From: MH13 sp040219355
Lineage (GTDB): Bacteria; Pseudomonadota; Alphaproteobacteria; Rhizobiales; MH13
Assembly: GCA_040219355.1 (NCBI GenBank)
Contig: JAVJSN010000012.1
Span: 1 to 64,000 of the forward strand
Reading direction: 5' to 3'
DNA: 64,000 nucleotides
Shown piece by piece: positions 1 through 9,020 of the stretch. The notes under the pieces were generated by a model that was not told the origin of the DNA, did not search any database, and saw only the letters and a program-made list of their open reading frames with translations. The translations under genes and the position numbers were made by a program. Position 1 is the first letter of the stretch, and every line of letters begins with the position of its first letter.

Positions 1-465
1 GGATGTTGAAAGCGGCGGATAGATCGTCCAACCACCGCCGACGCCAAGACCACCAGGAGGGCCTTCAACGAACATGGAAATAACCAACAGGATTAGCGCT
101 GGTGGCAACAGCCAGAACGAGATGTTGTTCATCCGCGGGAACGCCATATCCGGCGCGCCGATCATGATGGGCACGAAGTAATTGGCAAACCCGCCAATCA
201 GTGCCGGCATGACCACGAAGAACACCATGATAAGACCGTGGCCCGTCACGAATACATTGTAAGCGTGGCCATCAGCAAAAATTTGCATGCCTGGCTCTTG
301 CAGCTCCAAGCGAATGCCGATGGAGAGCGCACCACCGATAATGCCCGCGATGATCGCGAAAATCAGATAGAGGACGCCAATGTCCTTATGGTTGGTCGAA
401 TAGAACCAACGTGTCCAAAAACCAGGGACATCGTCATGCGCTGTCGCGTCTGCGTAGCTCGCCAT
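1..465 (-). CDS. ctaD: Cytochrome c oxidase subunit I (N-terminal part, runs off window)
   Basis: Catalytic subunit of the aa3-type terminal oxidase in the inner membrane, which reduces O2 with electrons from cytochrome c and pumps protons. The first 155 residues are present, read leftward from the ATG at 463-465; the rest lies beyond position 1. Visible hallmarks are the STNHKDIG segment near the N terminus, the TGHGLIMVFF helix carrying a heme a histidine, and the conserved GPPGGLGVGGGWTIYPPLS loop at the window edge. It lies directly downstream of ctaC on the same strand, the usual order for this oxidase. The family assignment is secure; only the truncation limits it. Confidence 0.97.
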   Translation of the reverse strand, partial: MASYADATAHDDVPGFWTRWFYSTNHKDIGVLYLIFAIIAGIIGGALSIGIRLELQEPGMQIFADGHAYNVFVTGHGLIMVFFVVMPALIGGFANYFVPIMIGAPDMAFPRMNNISFWLLPPALILLVISMFVEGPPGGLGVGGGWTIYPPLSTS

Positions 466-535
466 GGTGCCTCAAATCCTCATCTCATGTGTCAGGTGTG
501 GGCGCGGCGTACCGCGACCCTAAAGTCTTGAAGTC

Positions 536-1426
536 TTAGTTTTGCGCCAACTCGGTGCCGTCGGCATCATCGCGGATCATTTGCGCCAGCATGTCGTTGG
601 CGGCGCCAAGATCATCGGCGGCCAAAGCGGCCCATGCATCAAACTGAGGCTGGCTTACAACGCGGATGGCAATCGGCATGAACGCATGATCGGTGCCGCA
701 AAGCTCCGAGCACTGCCCGTAATAGATGCCTTCACGGTCGGCGCGGAACCAGGTTTCATTGAGGCGGCCTGGCACGGCATCCATTTTTACGCCAAAAGCA
801 GGCATAGCGAAAGCATGCAGCACATCAGCAGCCGTTACCTGCAAGCGCACAGTGGCATTCACTGGCACAACCAAATCATTGTCGACGGCCAAAAGACGCG
901 GGAAATCTTCCTCAGAGCCGCCGGTTTCTTCCATGCGGGCAAGCCGCTCATCGTCCTGAAGCATGATCTGCAGAACGTCGATGTCGTTGTGGTCGGGATA
1001 CTCATAACCCCAGTACCACTGATAGCCGGTGGCTTTAATGGTCATGTCCGCCGGGGGAACCACAGCTTCTTCGTAGAGCAGGCGGAACGACGGAACAGCG
1101 ATCACGACCAGAATGATGATCGGTACAACAGTCCAAGCCACTTCAAGCATCGCATGGTGCGTTGTTTTGGACGGCGTCTTGTTGTTTTTCTCAGAGAAGC
1201 GCCAGCAGACGTAAATCATCAAAGCCAGAACAAAAATCACGATGGCTGTGATAATGATCAAAGTGAAAGTTTCAAACCACTGTATGTGTTCCATCACCAC
1301 CGTCGCGGCGTCCTGGAAACTCATCGCCCATGGTGTTGGCTGCGCGGCAAGAGCCGGGGTCGCCAGCGCCACAAGTGCGGCCATGGTTGCGGTAAAAGAT
1401 GCGGCGATGCGATGCGCTATCGTCAT
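536..1426 (-). CDS. ctaC: Cytochrome c oxidase subunit II
   Basis: Carries the CuA centre that takes electrons from cytochrome c and passes them to subunit I. The 296-residue product has a signal peptide ending near PALA (residue 27), two membrane helices (about 55-75 and 94-115) and a periplasmic cupredoxin domain. CuA ligands are visible: His204, Cys239, Glu241, Cys243, His247, Met250. The aromatic GYQWYWGYEY segment at 134-143 is the expected electron-entry patch. An upstream in-frame extension exists, but the ATG at 1424-1426 places the signal peptide at the N terminus and has GGAG upstream. It is followed by ctaD on the same strand, with 70 bp between. Confidence 0.97.
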   Translation of the reverse strand: MTIAHRIAASFTATMAALVALATPALAAQPTPWAMSFQDAATVVMEHIQWFETFTLIIITAIVIFVLALMIYVCWRFSEKNNKTPSKTTHHAMLEVAWTVVPIIILVVIAVPSFRLLYEEAVVPPADMTIKATGYQWYWGYEYPDHNDIDVLQIMLQDDERLARMEETGGSEEDFPRLLAVDNDLVVPVNATVRLQVTAADVLHAFAMPAFGVKMDAVPGRLNETWFRADREGIYYGQCSELCGTDHAFMPIAIRVVSQPQFDAWAALAADDLGAANDMLAQMIRDDADGTELAQN

Positions 1427-1781
1427 ACTGATTATTATCTCCGAGCGATCAGGGTGTCTTATGTGCGGGCAAGCCTTGCAAGCTGATGACAGCAACCGGT
1501 TGTTACCGGACGGCATGGGCGCACTTCCACCCTCCTCTTAATCCGACGTCCTAACTATCTGACCGACAAACTGATGGGAAGAGTGCAGGCTTGCCTGAAA
1601 TGCGTCATATTAGCGCCGCGCTTCTTATCCCTTGGTCGTAGACACAGCCGCATTGGCCCAGTGTCCTTGGGGAAACCGGATGGATGCGGCCTTTCACGCA
1701 CTGATGATTAAACGCTAGCGGTCCAGTCTCTGGACACCCTCGTCATACCGCCGCCCCATTGCTAGAGTTTGGCCATCGCTT
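1427..1781. other. Intergenic region between ctaC and the IalB-family gene
   Basis: This 355-base divergent gap must hold the promoters for ctaC (leftward) and the IalB-family gene (rightward). I see no RNA gene, no strong hairpin and no promoter match that I would defend by eye. Confidence 0.5.
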
Positions 1782-2315
1782 ATGCGAATCACCAAGACGC
1801 TTGAGTCAATGATCCAGTTTTTCCGCTTTTCTCCATTCCTTGCTGTGTTGGCCGCCCTTTTTGTGCAGCCGGCTCCTGCATCCGCTCAACCGGTGGTGCG
1901 TGAGAGTTTCCAGGCATGGCAAATCCAATGCGAAACACCCAATGGGTCTCCGACAGAGCTATGTGCCCTGGTCCAGAATGTTGCGGCTGTGGATCGACCC
2001 AATGTCGAACTGCGGGTGACAATCGTGCGCACGGTGGATGGGGGCGCACATATCCTGCGTGTCGCCGTTCCGCTGGGCGTGTTGCTGGATGGTGGGCTTG
2101 GCCTGCGCATTGACGACACCGATATTGGCACGGCTGACTTTGCCCGCTGCCTGCCATCGGGGTGTTACGTGGAAATGATCATGGACGAGGATCTGGTGAC
2201 CACGCTTTCCAGCGGCCAAACAGCCTGGTTTGTTATCTTCCAAACGCCCGATGAGGGTATTGGCATTCCCATCGAGCTGCCCGGCTTTGCCGAGGGTTTT
2301 GCTGCGCTTCAATAA
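1782..2315 (+). CDS. IalB-family (invasion-associated locus B) secreted protein
   Basis: A 177-residue exported protein of the invasion-associated locus B family, named after a Bartonella factor but widespread in non-pathogenic Hyphomicrobiales, where its role is unknown. It has a signal peptide (hydrophobic stretch about 14-33, cleavage near ASAQP), an FQAWQIQCE segment, and the paired cysteines in ELCALVQ and RCLPSGCYVEM that mark the family. An alternative ATG at 1809 would give a shorter but still complete signal peptide; neither start has a good ribosome site. Its place next to cytochrome oxidase genes recurs in this order of bacteria, suggesting a periplasmic housekeeping role, but that is inference. 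Confidence 0.85.
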   Translation: MRITKTLESMIQFFRFSPFLAVLAALFVQPAPASAQPVVRESFQAWQIQCETPNGSPTELCALVQNVAAVDRPNVELRVTIVRTVDGGAHILRVAVPLGVLLDGGLGLRIDDTDIGTADFARCLPSGCYVEMIMDEDLVTTLSSGQTAWFVIFQTPDEGIGIPIELPGFAEGFAALQ

Positions 2316-2370
2316 GCGCGTGCCAGCCAAATGCTTGACGACCAGTCGGCCAAGGTCCACTTGCCCTTAA

Positions 2371-4245
2371 ATGGAAGACGCCCAAGCCACGCTTCAAACG
2401 CTCGCCGATAGCGCGGCCTATAGCTCCGATCCCATTGTCCTGGTGCTTATTTTGCTGGCGGCAGGGCTGATTGCTGTGCCGATTTTTCAGCGCTTCAAGC
2501 TGGGTGCCGTTCTTGGCTATCTGGCAGCAGGGCTGGCCATCGGGCCTGCCCTCGGCCTGGTGTCGGACATCGACTCCGTGGCAACCGTTGCCGAGTTCGG
2601 CGTGGTTCTCTTCCTTTTCATCATCGGTTTGGAACTGAAGCCAACCACGCTGTGGAGCTTACGCAAATCCATCTTCGGCTCTGGCAGTGGGCAAATGCTC
2701 GGCTCCACGCTTTTGCTCTGCGGTGTTGCGATGTTGCTGGGGTTCTCCTGGACAAGCGCACTGATCATCGGCTGGGCGCTCGCCCTTTCCTCCACAGCCA
2801 TCGCGCTTGCTATTCTCGATGAACGCCATGAGCGCGAGACGCCGCACGGCAAGGCCACGTTCGGCATTTTGCTGTTTCAAGATCTCACCGTCGTGCCATT
2901 GCTTGCTTTGGCCTCCATCCTTGCCCCACGCGGCGATGGCGGCATGGGCCTTGGCGAAGTCGGCGTTGCGCTTGGCGCCGTTGCGGCGCTGGTGGTGATC
3001 GGTCGCTTCGTGCTCAACCCGCTGTTCCATGTTCTGGCCAAAACCGGCGTGCGCGAAGTGATGACGGCTGGCGCACTGATGATCGTTCTCGGCGCTGCCT
3101 TTGTCATGGAACAGGCCAACCTTTCCACCGCGCTTGGCGCCCTGATCGCGGGCGTGATGCTTTCGGAGAGCGATTTCCGCCATCAGTTGGAAGCCGATAT
3201 TGAGCCTTTCCGCGGTTTGCTGATGGGCTTGTTCTTCCTGGCCGTCGGCCTTTCCATCGATCTGGACATCTTGATCGATCAGTTCCTGGTGATCGTTGCG
3301 ATCACTGTGGTTGGCCTCATCATCAAGCTTGCCGTCACCTATATGGTGATGCGGATGATGGGCGAGGGCCACGCCGCAGGGGTGAAAACCACCGCCTATG
3401 TCTGCCAGTTCGGAGAGTTTGGTTTCGTTGTTTTTGGCGTTGCTCTGGTTGGCGGGCTCATCGATGGCCCAACACAGAGCATTCTAGCCTGCGCCGTGGC
3501 GCTTTCCATGGCGCTGACACCGGTGCTGATCAACGCGGCTTATGCCCTGACCAAGAGCAGGGCGAATGAGACGATGGAGGAAGACTATTCCTCCGCCCAG
3601 GCGCGTGTGTTGATCATTGGTTTTGGCCGGTTTGGCCAGTTCGTCTCGCAAACTGTGCAGGCCGGTGGCGAACGCGTCACGGTCATCGACACCGACGCTG
3701 ACCGTATTCGCGACGCCAAGCGCTTCAAGGCTCGCATCTATTATGGCGATGGAACGCGGCTGGATATTTTGGCGGCGGCCGGACTGGCGCGTGCCGATAT
3801 TCTCGCTGTTTGCACCGATGGTCGCGCAACCACTACACGGATCGTGGCCGCGGTGCGTGAAGCCTATCCCGATCTGCCGATTTATGCGCGGGCTTATGAT
3901 CGTGGCCACGCCTTGGAGCTTTTGAAGATTGGCGCGACTGAGAGCGTGCGCGAGACATTCCACTCCTCCATCGAGATGGGGAGGCAGGTTTTGCTTGAAC
4001 TGGGCGTGCCTGAAGATGAAGCCGATTTCCGTGTGGCGGATGTGCAGGCGCGCGATGAGAGGCGCTTTGCCATGCAGGCCAAGGACGGCATCCTGGCTGG
4101 CGTGGATCTCGTTTATCCAACTGGCCAAGCGGTTCCAAAACCCAAGCCAATGTTCGACCCTGTTCCCGAACCATTGATTGAGACTGAAGGCGAAGCCGAA
4201 GCCTTGTCGCCAGAAACCGAAGCCATCACCAAGGACAACAGCTAG
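2371..4245 (+). CDS. KefB/KefC-like monovalent cation:proton antiporter (CPA2) with RCK domain
   Basis: Inner-membrane CPA2 transporter exchanging K+ (or Na+) for protons. The 624-residue protein has a hydrophobic exchanger domain with about 12 helices (residues ~20-390), including the KefC-type stretch LDERHERETPHGKATF followed by LLFQDL, then a cytosolic RCK/TrkA-N domain from ~411 that opens with a Rossmann loop (VLIIGFGRFGQF). The C-terminal ~35 residues are low-complexity and rich in Pro/Glu. In E. coli Kef systems protect against electrophiles such as methylglyoxal, and mgsA also lies in this window, but a glutathione-gated role is inference. Its stop codon directly abuts the next gene's ATG, so the two are probably co-transcribed. 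Confidence 0.9.
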   Translation: MEDAQATLQTLADSAAYSSDPIVLVLILLAAGLIAVPIFQRFKLGAVLGYLAAGLAIGPALGLVSDIDSVATVAEFGVVLFLFIIGLELKPTTLWSLRKSIFGSGSGQMLGSTLLLCGVAMLLGFSWTSALIIGWALALSSTAIALAILDERHERETPHGKATFGILLFQDLTVVPLLALASILAPRGDGGMGLGEVGVALGAVAALVVIGRFVLNPLFHVLAKTGVREVMTAGALMIVLGAAFVMEQANLSTALGALIAGVMLSESDFRHQLEADIEPFRGLLMGLFFLAVGLSIDLDILIDQFLVIVAITVVGLIIKLAVTYMVMRMMGEGHAAGVKTTAYVCQFGEFGFVVFGVALVGGLIDGPTQSILACAVALSMALTPVLINAAYALTKSRANETMEEDYSSAQARVLIIGFGRFGQFVSQTVQAGGERVTVIDTDADRIRDAKRFKARIYYGDGTRLDILAAAGLARADILAVCTDGRATTTRIVAAVREAYPDLPIYARAYDRGHALELLKIGATESVRETFHSSIEMGRQVLLELGVPEDEADFRVADVQARDERRFAMQAKDGILAGVDLVYPTGQAVPKPKPMFDPVPEPLIETEGEAEALSPETEAITKDNS

Positions 4246-5694
4246 ATGGCAGACGCTAAGATTTCTGCCAAAGCCGAAGCAGATGGCGACACCACACCAC
4301 GGTTCGTCACCGGCTCGACGATGCGCCATACCATCGTGATGACGGCCACCGGCTCGATTGGACTGGTGGCGATTTTTATTGTTGATTTCGCCAACCTTTT
4401 CTACATCGCGCAACTAGGTGAAACCGAACTGGCGGCCGCCATCGGCTATGCTGGAACCTTGATGTTTTTCATCACGTCGGCGGCTATCGGCACAACGATT
4501 GGCATCACAGCACTGGTTTCGCGCGCGCTCGGGGCGGGCGACAAAGATCGCGCTAAGCAGGTCGCTGGTACTGGTCTGCTTTTCATCTTTGCGCTTATCA
4601 GCATGCTCAGTTTGATCTGCTGGTTGTTTGTGGAAACACTTCTGTCAGGTCTCGGTGCAACCGGCTTGACGCTTGAAGTGGCCATCGGGTTCCTGCAGAT
4701 CGTTATCCCGTCCATGCCCCTACTCGCGCTCGGCATGGCGATGTCAGGCCTGTTGCGTGCCGTGGGCGATGCCAAGCGTGCCATGTATGTCACGCTGGGT
4801 GCGGGCATCGCAGCGGCCATAATGGATCCGATTTTCATCTTTGCGCTCGATATGGGGGTGAACGGTGCCGCCGTCTCCACAACCCTGTCGCGCTTCGCCC
4901 TACTTGGCATGGGTTTTTACGGGGCCATGAAAGTGCATGACCTGGTGACACTGCCAAGCCAGGAGTCGCTGCGCCTGCATATGGGCGGGTTGGTGGCCAT
5001 CGCTTTACCGGCCATCATGACCAATGTGGCGACCCCCGTGGGCAATGCCATCGTAACCCGCGCCATCGCGCCCTATGGCGATGATGCCGTGGCAGGGTGG
5101 GCAATTGTTGGCCGGATCATTCCGGTAGCCTTTGGCGCTATCTTTGCGCTGTCAGGCGCTGTAGGCCCAATTCTCGGCCAAAACTATGGCGCCGGGCGCA
5201 TCGACCGCGTTCAGCGTGCCTTCATGGATGCCTTGATCTTGATCCTGGCCTACTGCGCTGTGGTTTGGGGCATCCTGTTCATTGCACGCGACCCCATTGT
5301 GGCGCTGTTTGAAGCCGACGGCGATGCGGCTGGATTGGTGATCCTGTTTTGCACCTATGTGGCAGCCAGCTTCATCTTCAACGGCGCGCTGTTTGTGGCC
5401 AACGCCTCGTTCAACAATCTGGGGTTTGCGACCTATTCTACGGTATTCAATTGGGGCAAAGCCACCATCGGCACGCTACCCTTCGTCTGGCTGGGCGCAC
5501 AGATGGAATGGGGTGGTGGCGGCGCGCAAGGCGTGCTGATCGGACAAGCCATGGGGTCGGTTGTTTTTGGCCTGGCGGCGGTGATCACAGCCTATCTGGT
5601 GATGCAAAAACTGGAACCACCCAAGGGCGATACTCCCGTTGTTGCGCACCGGCCAGAGCCTGCACCCTTCGCCTCGGGAAAAGCGGCCAGCTAG
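4246..5694 (+). CDS. MATE-family multidrug/drug:cation efflux transporter
   Basis: A 482-residue inner-membrane exporter with about 12 transmembrane helices arranged as two homologous halves, typical of the multidrug and toxic compound extrusion family. Such proteins expel cationic drugs or metabolites using Na+ or H+ gradients; the substrate cannot be told. Family features include the first-helix FADLFY-like segment (here DFANLFYIAQLG) and the inter-repeat GQNYGAGR motif near residue 310. The ATG follows the TAG of the antiporter gene with no gap, and AAGGA lies about 10 bases upstream inside that gene, which points to coupled expression. The N-terminal ~25 residues are hydrophilic. Confidence 0.92.
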   Translation: MADAKISAKAEADGDTTPRFVTGSTMRHTIVMTATGSIGLVAIFIVDFANLFYIAQLGETELAAAIGYAGTLMFFITSAAIGTTIGITALVSRALGAGDKDRAKQVAGTGLLFIFALISMLSLICWLFVETLLSGLGATGLTLEVAIGFLQIVIPSMPLLALGMAMSGLLRAVGDAKRAMYVTLGAGIAAAIMDPIFIFALDMGVNGAAVSTTLSRFALLGMGFYGAMKVHDLVTLPSQESLRLHMGGLVAIALPAIMTNVATPVGNAIVTRAIAPYGDDAVAGWAIVGRIIPVAFGAIFALSGAVGPILGQNYGAGRIDRVQRAFMDALILILAYCAVVWGILFIARDPIVALFEADGDAAGLVILFCTYVAASFIFNGALFVANASFNNLGFATYSTVFNWGKATIGTLPFVWLGAQMEWGGGGAQGVLIGQAMGSVVFGLAAVITAYLVMQKLEPPKGDTPVVAHRPEPAPFASGKAAS

Positions 5695-5703
5695 CCCAGA
5701 AAG

Positions 5704-6699
5704 TCAGGCGCCTTTGTTGACGGGCTGGCGTTTGCCACCGCCGAGCACCAGCACATTGCCAAAGATCGCAAGCGCGACGCCGATAACGGCAAACACGGTC
5801 CATTGATAGCCTTCAAACAGCGTTGATGAGGCGAGCGCGATGAGCGGAAAAATCACCGTCGCGTAGGATGCGCGTGCACCACCGATCCTGCCGAGCAATG
5901 TTAAGTAGCTCCAAAAGGCGATCACGGATGAGAACACCGCCAGCCAAACCAGGGAGCCAATATACTCCGCAGTCGGTTCAATGGCGAAGGTATGGCCTTG
6001 CGCAAAAGCCAAAACAAACAACCAGATCACACCGTAAAGCATGCCCCAGGCGTTGGTCGCGAGAATGGGCAGTCCGCGCTTCTGCGCCCGGGCGGACAAC
6101 ACATTACCGGTGCAGAAAAAGAGCGTGCCACAGATGCAAAGACCCAGCCCAAAAAGCACGTCGCGATTGAGTGTGGTGCCTGTGATTTCTGGCCAGAACA
6201 AAAACCCAATACCCAGCGCACCCAACACAGCACCTGCCAACCGACGCGGCTCGGCTTTTTGACCCATAAAGGTAATGCCGATCAAAAAATTGATTACCGA
6301 GGCGAGCGAGAAAACCACCGCCAACAGGCCTGCGGTGATCTCAATGCCGCCATAGTAGAAAAACAGAAAGTTGGTGGAAAAGATAAAAAAGCCCATGGTC
6401 GCAAAAAGAGCATGATCGCGCGGCGCGAAGCGCATGCGTTGCCCCGCCCAAAACGCCCAAGCAAAGACCAAAACACCAGCAAGCGCGAACCGCCAAACGA
6501 GCGAAACTTCCGGCGCGATGGTGCCAAGCTGCATGCGCAGCCCCAGCCAGCTGGTCCCCCAGACAAAGCAGGTGATGATGTAGAGCGAGTAGTCGTAACG
6601 CTCCAGGGCTGCATCGCCTGAGCCGGTGCTAGACGGGGTGGATTGTATTGTCACGAAAAGAAGCCACTTTGGGAGTAAGAGCGAAACCTCCCTTCTCAT
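5704..6699 (-). CDS. EamA/DMT-family transporter
   Basis: A 331-residue inner-membrane protein with ten predicted helices in two EamA repeats, as in drug/metabolite transporters. The early GTSWLGLRMQ segment and the second-half repeat with FWSYLTLLGRIGGARASY are family-like. The substrate is unknown; members export amino acids, nucleosides or cofactors. The ATG at 6699 lies only 12 bases from the divergent patatin gene, leaving almost no room for promoters. A GTG at 6654 would still retain all helices and give a more normal gap, so the start is uncertain. Its 3' end faces the MATE gene 9 bases away. Confidence 0.85.
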   Translation of the reverse strand: MRREVSLLLPKWLLFVTIQSTPSSTGSGDAALERYDYSLYIITCFVWGTSWLGLRMQLGTIAPEVSLVWRFALAGVLVFAWAFWAGQRMRFAPRDHALFATMGFFIFSTNFLFFYYGGIEITAGLLAVVFSLASVINFLIGITFMGQKAEPRRLAGAVLGALGIGFLFWPEITGTTLNRDVLFGLGLCICGTLFFCTGNVLSARAQKRGLPILATNAWGMLYGVIWLFVLAFAQGHTFAIEPTAEYIGSLVWLAVFSSVIAFWSYLTLLGRIGGARASYATVIFPLIALASSTLFEGYQWTVFAVIGVALAIFGNVLVLGGGKRQPVNKGA

Positions 6700-6711
6700 G
6701 AAAGTGTTCTA

Positions 6712-7587
6712 ATGACCACCTCACCTGCATCGCCCGACCTTCCTCGCCTTGGCCTTGCGCTAGGAGGCGGCGGCGCGCGCGGTCTGTCACACATTACCGT
6801 TTTGGACGTGATTGAAGAGCTTGGTCTGCCCATCGCCTGCGTGTCAGGCACCAGCATCGGCTCGATCATCGGTTGGGGCGTTGCATCGGGCCTTTCTGCG
6901 GGCGCGATGCGAGCGTTTGTTCTGGAAACCGCCGGAACGCGCGAAGTCGCAGCACGAGCCTGGAAAATGCGCCCCAAAGGTTGGGGTCAGTTTTCCAAAT
7001 GGTTCGAACTCCAGCTTGAACCCGAAGCGGTGTTGGATGCCTTCATGCCCGATGGTTTGGCCGAGAGTTTTGATCAGCTGGCTCTGCCGCTGGCAGTGGT
7101 GGCCACAGATTATTATGGCTGGCACGCACGGGTGATGACCGAAGGGCCCATTGCACCTGCAGTGGCAGCCAGTATCGCCATTCCCTTCGTCTTCAAGCCT
7201 GTTGTGCTTGATGGTCGCGTGCATGTGGATGGCGGGGTGGTGAACCCGTTGCCAACAGACGCCCTTGATCAATGTGATTTGGTGGTGGCTGTGGATGTCG
7301 TTGGCGGTCCGAAGCCAGAGGGTGAAAATGGTGGAGGTAGCCTGGATGCACCACCGTCTCAGATGGATTCTATTTTTGGTGCGATGCAGATCGGTATGCA
7401 GACCATCACCCACAAACTGCTTGAGCTACGCCCACCAGATGTATTGATCATCCCGCCTATTGCAGAGTTTCAGGTGCTCGATTTCCTCAAGGCACCTGAG
7501 ATTTTGGCCGCGTCCGATGCACAGCGAGATTCGATAAAACGCGACATCAGCGAGGCAGTGGAGCTTTGGGGGAAGCGGCGAGCCTAG
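6712..7587 (+). CDS. Patatin-like phospholipase family protein (RssA-like)
   Basis: A 291-residue, probably cytosolic lipid acyl hydrolase. The Ser-Asp dyad of patatins is visible: oxyanion loop GGGGARG at 18-24, nucleophile elbow GTSIG with Ser48, and the catalytic Asp in DGG near residue 173. No signal peptide or membrane segment is present, so the type V secretion class is excluded. Length and motif order resemble E. coli RssA and its alphaproteobacterial relatives, whose substrates are not established. The ATG has only a weak ribosome site. It is transcribed away from the EamA gene and toward the flavodoxin gene. Confidence 0.9.
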   Translation: MTTSPASPDLPRLGLALGGGGARGLSHITVLDVIEELGLPIACVSGTSIGSIIGWGVASGLSAGAMRAFVLETAGTREVAARAWKMRPKGWGQFSKWFELQLEPEAVLDAFMPDGLAESFDQLALPLAVVATDYYGWHARVMTEGPIAPAVAASIAIPFVFKPVVLDGRVHVDGGVVNPLPTDALDQCDLVVAVDVVGGPKPEGENGGGSLDAPPSQMDSIFGAMQIGMQTITHKLLELRPPDVLIIPPIAEFQVLDFLKAPEILAASDAQRDSIKRDISEAVELWGKRRA

Positions 7588-7605
7588 ATCAGAGATAACA
7601 GACAG

Positions 7606-8088
7606 TCAGCCTTGGAGAGCTTTCAGTTCGGCGACGAAGGTATGAACTGCGCTTGAATAGCGGCCATCAACAACATCCTTTTGTGCGATGGCCAATGAGG
7701 CAACCAACGGCACCGGCAAAAGGTCGTTCACGAAATCGACCGCCTTACCCGGAGGCGAATGTCCGCCACAGGTCAGAAACAAGGCTGCATGCGTCGGCAA
7801 CTGTGGCGTCTGCGCCAAAAAGGACCGCAAGGGCAAGGCCGGATAACTCGTCCAGATCGGCGCGCCTAAAATGACCAGATCGTAGTCGTCAAACGTAATG
7901 TCCGGCACATCAATGCCTGGCAACCGGCCTTTGACACTGTCATAGCCAGCCAGCAGGTAGCGCCACCATCCAGAATGGTAGCGTGAACATTCGATCTGCG
8001 CGACCTCAGCGCTAAGCGCCACTTGGAGAGCACGCGCGATTTTTGCCGTCGTGCCGGTCCGCGAGTAGTAAAGGATCAAAGATTTCAT
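7606..8088 (-). CDS. Flavodoxin-family protein
   Basis: A 160-residue protein with the FMN-binding phosphate loop at the N terminus (LILYYSRTGTTAKIA, with S9, T11, T13 and T14 around the phosphate) and the later ILGAPIWTSYPALPL segment lining the isoalloxazine ring. It is probably an electron carrier or menaquinone-dependent-type flavodoxin; the partner is unknown. It lies downstream of upp on the same strand, but the 257-base gap with a strong palindrome suggests its own promoter. The ribosome site before the ATG at 8088 is weak. Confidence 0.85.
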   Translation of the reverse strand: MKSLILYYSRTGTTAKIARALQVALSAEVAQIECSRYHSGWWRYLLAGYDSVKGRLPGIDVPDITFDDYDLVILGAPIWTSYPALPLRSFLAQTPQLPTHAALFLTCGGHSPPGKAVDFVNDLLPVPLVASLAIAQKDVVDGRYSSAVHTFVAELKALQG

Positions 8089-8264
8089 GTTTGATGGGCT
8101 GCTCCGGTTCAGACCCCAATTCGATAACGCAATGTCTTAAAGACAGCGGCAAAGGCAGCCAGAGACTGTGAGACCCAAAGCCAAATGGGTTCAGTTTGAT
8201 ACAGTCCGCAACCACTGCGCTTGCTACAGGGGCAGAAACAAGATTGCCGATCTTGGGTGGGCTA

Positions 8265-8284
8265 CCATTGACCGTGGTCAATGG
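8265..8284. repeat. Near-perfect 20-bp palindrome upstream of the flavodoxin gene
   Basis: Two 9-base arms, CCATTGACC and GGTCAATGG, flank a two-base centre. It lies 62 bases past the upp stop and about 177 bases upstream of the flavodoxin start, both genes being on the minus strand. No T-run follows on either side, so it is a poor intrinsic terminator. A dimeric regulator site is a reasonable reading. Confidence 0.5.
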
Positions 8285-8345
8285 AACAGGAGGCCCACTC
8301 GAGACGCCTAGAAAAGTGGGTTCTACCGCTGTCTGACCGGACGCT

Positions 8346-8975
8346 TTACTTCGTACCGAACATCCGGTCACCGGCATCACCAAGACCAGGCACAATATAG
8401 CCATGATCATTGAGCCGCTCGTCGATCGCAGCGGTCACAACCGGCACATCGGGATGGTTTTTCGTGAACCGCTCAACGCCTTCTGGTGCAGCCAGCAGGC
8501 AAACGAAACGAATGTTGCTTGCTCCGCGCTCCTTCAGCTTGGTCACCGCCGCAGACACCGAGTTGGACGTTGCCAGCATCGGATCAAGGACGATCACCAG
8601 ACGATCCGACAGATCCTCCGGCGCTTTGAAGTAATACTCGACCGGCTGCAGCGTTTCGGGATCACGGTATAAGCCGATATGGGCAACGCGCGCGGCGGGC
8701 ACCAGATCCAGCATGCCTTCCAGCAGGCCATCGCCTGCGCGCAGGACAGATGCGAACACCAGCTTCTTGCCGGACAGCCTTGGTGCCTTCATCGGCTGGA
8801 TGGGCGTCTCGATATCGACCAGTTCGGTCTCAAGATCGCGCGTCGTCTCGTAGCAAAGCAGATGGGAGATTTCGAACAGAAGCCGACGGAACGAGGCCGT
8901 GGAGGTGTTCTTATCGCGCATCAAAGTGAGCTTGTGCTGGATCAGCGGGTGATCGACAACGGTGACGCCTTGCAT
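8346..8975 (-). CDS. upp: Uracil phosphoribosyltransferase
   Basis: Converts uracil and PRPP to UMP, the pyrimidine-base salvage step. The 209-residue length is standard. Visible motifs are the N-terminal VVDHPLIQHKLTLMR, the PRPP-binding loop VIVLDPMLATSNSV and the C-terminal PGLGDAGDRMFGT that recognises uracil. AAGGAGCC lies at a good distance before the ATG at 8975. It is the last gene of the nucleoside operon, 45 bases after add, and closes the route by which uridine or deoxyuridine taken up by the ABC transporter becomes UMP. Confidence 0.97.
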   Translation of the reverse strand: MQGVTVVDHPLIQHKLTLMRDKNTSTASFRRLLFEISHLLCYETTRDLETELVDIETPIQPMKAPRLSGKKLVFASVLRAGDGLLEGMLDLVPAARVAHIGLYRDPETLQPVEYYFKAPEDLSDRLVIVLDPMLATSNSVSAAVTKLKERGASNIRFVCLLAAPEGVERFTKNHPDVPVVTAAIDERLNDHGYIVPGLGDAGDRMFGTK

Positions 8976-9020
8976 GCGGGGCTCCTTCGGATGTGGGTGG
9001 CCCTGTTCATGCCTAACCGG

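Noticed and set aside
542..1486. 314-codon plus-strand frame over ctaC
   Set aside because: Antisense shadow of the cytochrome oxidase subunit II gene, with basic, His/Arg-rich composition and no family resemblance.
2659..3372. 237-codon minus-strand frame
   Set aside because: Shadow of the KefB-like gene; His/Gln/Asp-rich composition typical of antisense reading.
8012..8410. Minus-strand frame with a lipobox-like VTGCS start
   Set aside because: It begins inside upp and ends inside the flavodoxin gene in another frame; the lipobox resemblance is read from upp codons.
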